A stretch of 64,000 bases of DNA from Diplonema papillatum (Eukaryota > Euglenozoa > Diplonemea > Diplonemida > Diplonemidae). A model generated the notes under the pieces. It had not been told where the DNA came from. It saw nothing but the letters and a program-made list of their open reading frames with translations, and searched no databases. The position numbers were made by a program, and so were the translations under genes. Position 1 is the stretch's first letter. Each line of letters begins with the position of its first letter. Shown one piece after another: positions 62,651 through 64,000 of this stretch. Location of the stretch: positions 62,001 through 126,000 of the forward strand of contig JAPJBO010000409.1 in the NCBI GenBank assembly GCA_030068145.1, in the 5' to 3' direction.

Positions 62651-62975
62651 ATGCGTATCTTTCGTCTCTCACTTTCCAGCCCATTCTTCAAAATCGCCAA
62701 AACAGGTTCTCGGTTACAAGGCGGACCAAACAAACAAGACTGCCTGCGTCTCAAACGGAGAGGAATTCACCTCTTCATGTTTCGCGTGTTCCACCCATGA
62801 ACATAGAGATGATGAGGGAGAGGATGTCACCTTCGGCGCTCCGTAGGTTTGATGAGGTGTGGCGCTTAACCTTTTTCCCGCCGAGCACCAAGTGCGCTAT
62901 GAAACCTAAGTCAAACCGACCGTCAATGCTAACTGCATCACATGCGACTGCATTGTTCGAACACGGAATCACATC
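62651..62975 (+). pseudogene. Element B reverse transcriptase N-terminal fragment
   Basis: SPLHVSRVPPMNIEMMRERM and RRFDEVWRLTFFP match the start of the element A reverse transcriptase (APLHVTSVEPMHIQRLRDRL, RFDEVWNKTFFP). Sequence is cut at about 62975 before any catalytic motif. Confidence 0.85.
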
Positions 62976-63593
62976 ACACGGGGGGGCGCGCTTCGGGGGC
63001 GACTTCGTCGTCCGCCTCCTCCGGCCACGGCTGGTAGGTGTCCCAGGTGGGGACGGCGCGCGCCGCTTCCGGCCTGTGAGGCCGTCGCTCTTGCCAAGGC
63101 TGCGACCGCCACCGCCGCCGCCGCGATCTCCGCCCCGGCCGCTGCCGCGACCGCCGCCGCGTGCGCGGCCGCGACCAGTGCCGCGGCCGCCGCTACCGTC
63201 TCCGCCACTGTTGTCCTCGCCGCCCCGGCCGCCTTGACCACCGCCACCCCCGTCACCACTGCTGCTGTCGCGGCCAGCACCACCCCTGTGATGCCCCCGT
63301 CCGCAGCACGCGTCGGCGTTCGGGCAGGTCCCGCATCGCGTCAGCCGATGCGCCCGGCAGCATTGAATGCGCAGGCCGTCGTCCGGGCGGTGGTGCACCT
63401 GGCAGCACTGGTCAACTACAAGGCTGTAGTTTCTTCGCATGCCAGTGCACACCGCGCACTTCTGCTTTGCGCAGGCATCGCAGACCGACTGCGTGCGGAG
63501 CAGAGGGTCCGCCTGCGCAGCCGGTACAAGCACGGGAAGGCGCAGGCGTAAACACAAGAATTCACAGAATCCCTTGTGAATTTTTTGCGACAA
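62775..63593 (-). CDS. Cys-rich, Arg/Gly-rich protein, 3' end replaced by transposon
   Basis: Exon-like minus frame. After a GCTGCGCAG acceptor-like site at about 63522, it reads CDACAKQKCAVCTG, then CC and CRAH pairs and RCGTCPNADACCGRGH: paired cysteines and histidines suggesting one or two zinc sites. A long RG/GGRG stretch (about 63000-63290) and a basic KRRAPSPPGTPTSRGRRRR tail follow, typical of RNA-binding nuclear proteins. At about 62985 the frame passes into element B, so the last 70 residues are read from transposon DNA. The first ATG is 63440, which would omit part of the zinc cluster; an upstream exon is likely. Family unknown. Confidence 0.5.
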   Translation of the reverse strand: MSQKIHKGFCEFLCLRLRLPVLVPAAQADPLLRTQSVCDACAKQKCAVCTGMRRNYSLVVDQCCQVHHRPDDGLRIQCCRAHRLTRCGTCPNADACCGRGHHRGGAGRDSSSGDGGGGGQGGRGGEDNSGGDGSGGRGTGRGRARGGGRGSGRGGDRGGGGGGRSLGKSDGLTGRKRRAPSPPGTPTSRGRRRRTTKSPPKRAPPCDVIPCSNNAVACDAVSIDGRFDLGFIAHLVLGGKKVKRHTSSNLRSAEGDILSLIISMFMGGTRET

Positions 63594-63708
63594 CCAATTT
63601 CTGCTTCCCTGGAGACAGTATTTGTTACAGCTAAAAAGAACGTTGGCAGCGGTTTAACCAAATCACATACAGGTTAAATCGCACAAACAAAAAATATTGC
63701 TCGTGCAG

Positions 63709-63948
63709 ATGGCGATTGACCTGAAGGCTGTCGACTGGTCTCCCATCGAGGTCGTCCTTGCCCCCGACGGTTGGGAGGCCGCCGACGAGGACGTGGACTG
63801 CTGCGTCGACTGTGGAAAGACCCACAACTCGGGTGCCTTCTGCGCCCGGTGCGGCAAACGGGGGTTCCCGTCATGCCTGAAGGCATCCCTGCCGAAGGAG
63901 GTCGCGCCCCTGTTCCTCGAACACTTGTCCGAGGACGGCTGGGTCTGA
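63709..63948 (+). CDS. Small zinc-ribbon-like protein
   Basis: 79 residues from ATG 63709 (MAIDLKAVDWSPIEVVLAPD). CCVDCGKTHNSGAFCARCGK shows two CxxC pairs spaced 10-12 residues, the layout of a zinc ribbon or single zinc knuckle. The rest is acidic. It is divergent from the RG-rich frame, with about 115-190 bp between them and a T/A-rich stretch at 63640-63700. It could be a complete protein or a first exon; no donor site is obvious before the stop at 63946. Confidence 0.55.
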   Translation: MAIDLKAVDWSPIEVVLAPDGWEAADEDVDCCVDCGKTHNSGAFCARCGKRGFPSCLKASLPKEVAPLFLEHLSEDGWV

Positions 63949-64000
63949 GTTCAGACCCCCGGAATCATCCCAGAAAATGAAATTTCATTGGTGTATTAAC

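Larger units (their letters stand above)
61105..62975 (+). mobile_element. Element B: truncated relative of element A
   Basis: Carries the C-terminal part of gag, a full YR gene and the N terminus of RT in the order and frame relations of element A (gag and YR in one frame, RT at -1). The left edge is a join to a recombinase fragment of another copy, the right edge at about 62975 meets the RG-rich gene. Its gag-YR junction segment is also captured in the MITE at 52233-53280. Confidence 0.85.

Overview
The window reads as nuclear DNA of a eukaryote, probably a unicellular alga or protist. It has GT-AG introns of about 57 to 1,545 bp, spliceosomal and cytosolic eukaryotic genes (POLR2J/RPB11, RPS26, RTRAF, PARP, PNKP), many mobile elements, satellites and no operon logic. 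I cannot name the species. No rRNA, tRNA, spliced-leader gene or CRISPR was recognised.

Region 1 (1-31 kb) holds sparse genes, nearly all on the minus strand: a myristoylation-type RING-H2 protein, POLR2J, three RPS26 copies with identical protein sequence, two unrecognised proteins (15.1-16.5 kb and 19.0-19.8 kb), RTRAF (four exons reconstructed here) and an RmlD/MAT2B-type reductase. A 1 kb minisatellite of 15-bp units, several dispersed repeats, a hAT-like element with 8-bp target duplication and a TA-flanked MITE lie between them. Four genes carry partial tandem duplications of one end only.

Region 2 (31.4-37.2 kb) encodes, on the minus strand, a PARP1-like protein (BRCT, WGR, regulatory, ADP-ribosyltransferase) with a C-terminal nucleotidyltransferase-like domain. 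Downstream exons encode a PNKP-like protein with an intact kinase and an eroded phosphatase. Splice sites and reading-frame phases let all of this be joined into one predicted protein of about 1,760 residues. This is the most interesting coding find.

Region 3 (39.5-63 kb) is a nest of transposons. It contains a broken piggyBac transposase, a complete tyrosine-recombinase retrotransposon (56,497-60,997) with split direct repeats A1-B1-A2-B2 and gene order gag-YR-RT/RNaseH (the VIPER-type order), a shredded minus-strand copy of the same element, and remnants of two related elements. In two of these families gag and YR are in one frame separated only by TGA-CTG. About 17 copies (some partial) of a roughly 210-bp terminal-inverted-repeat element with 4-bp target duplications sit inside these elements, often in open frames. 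A 6,612-bp element (44,319-50,930) with terminal inverted repeats and an 8-bp duplication carries large satellite arrays in inverted orientation.

Region 4 (62.8-64 kb) has a Cys- and Arg/Gly-rich protein fused at its end to transposon sequence, and a small divergent zinc-ribbon-like protein. All joins across introns are by eye and need transcript support.
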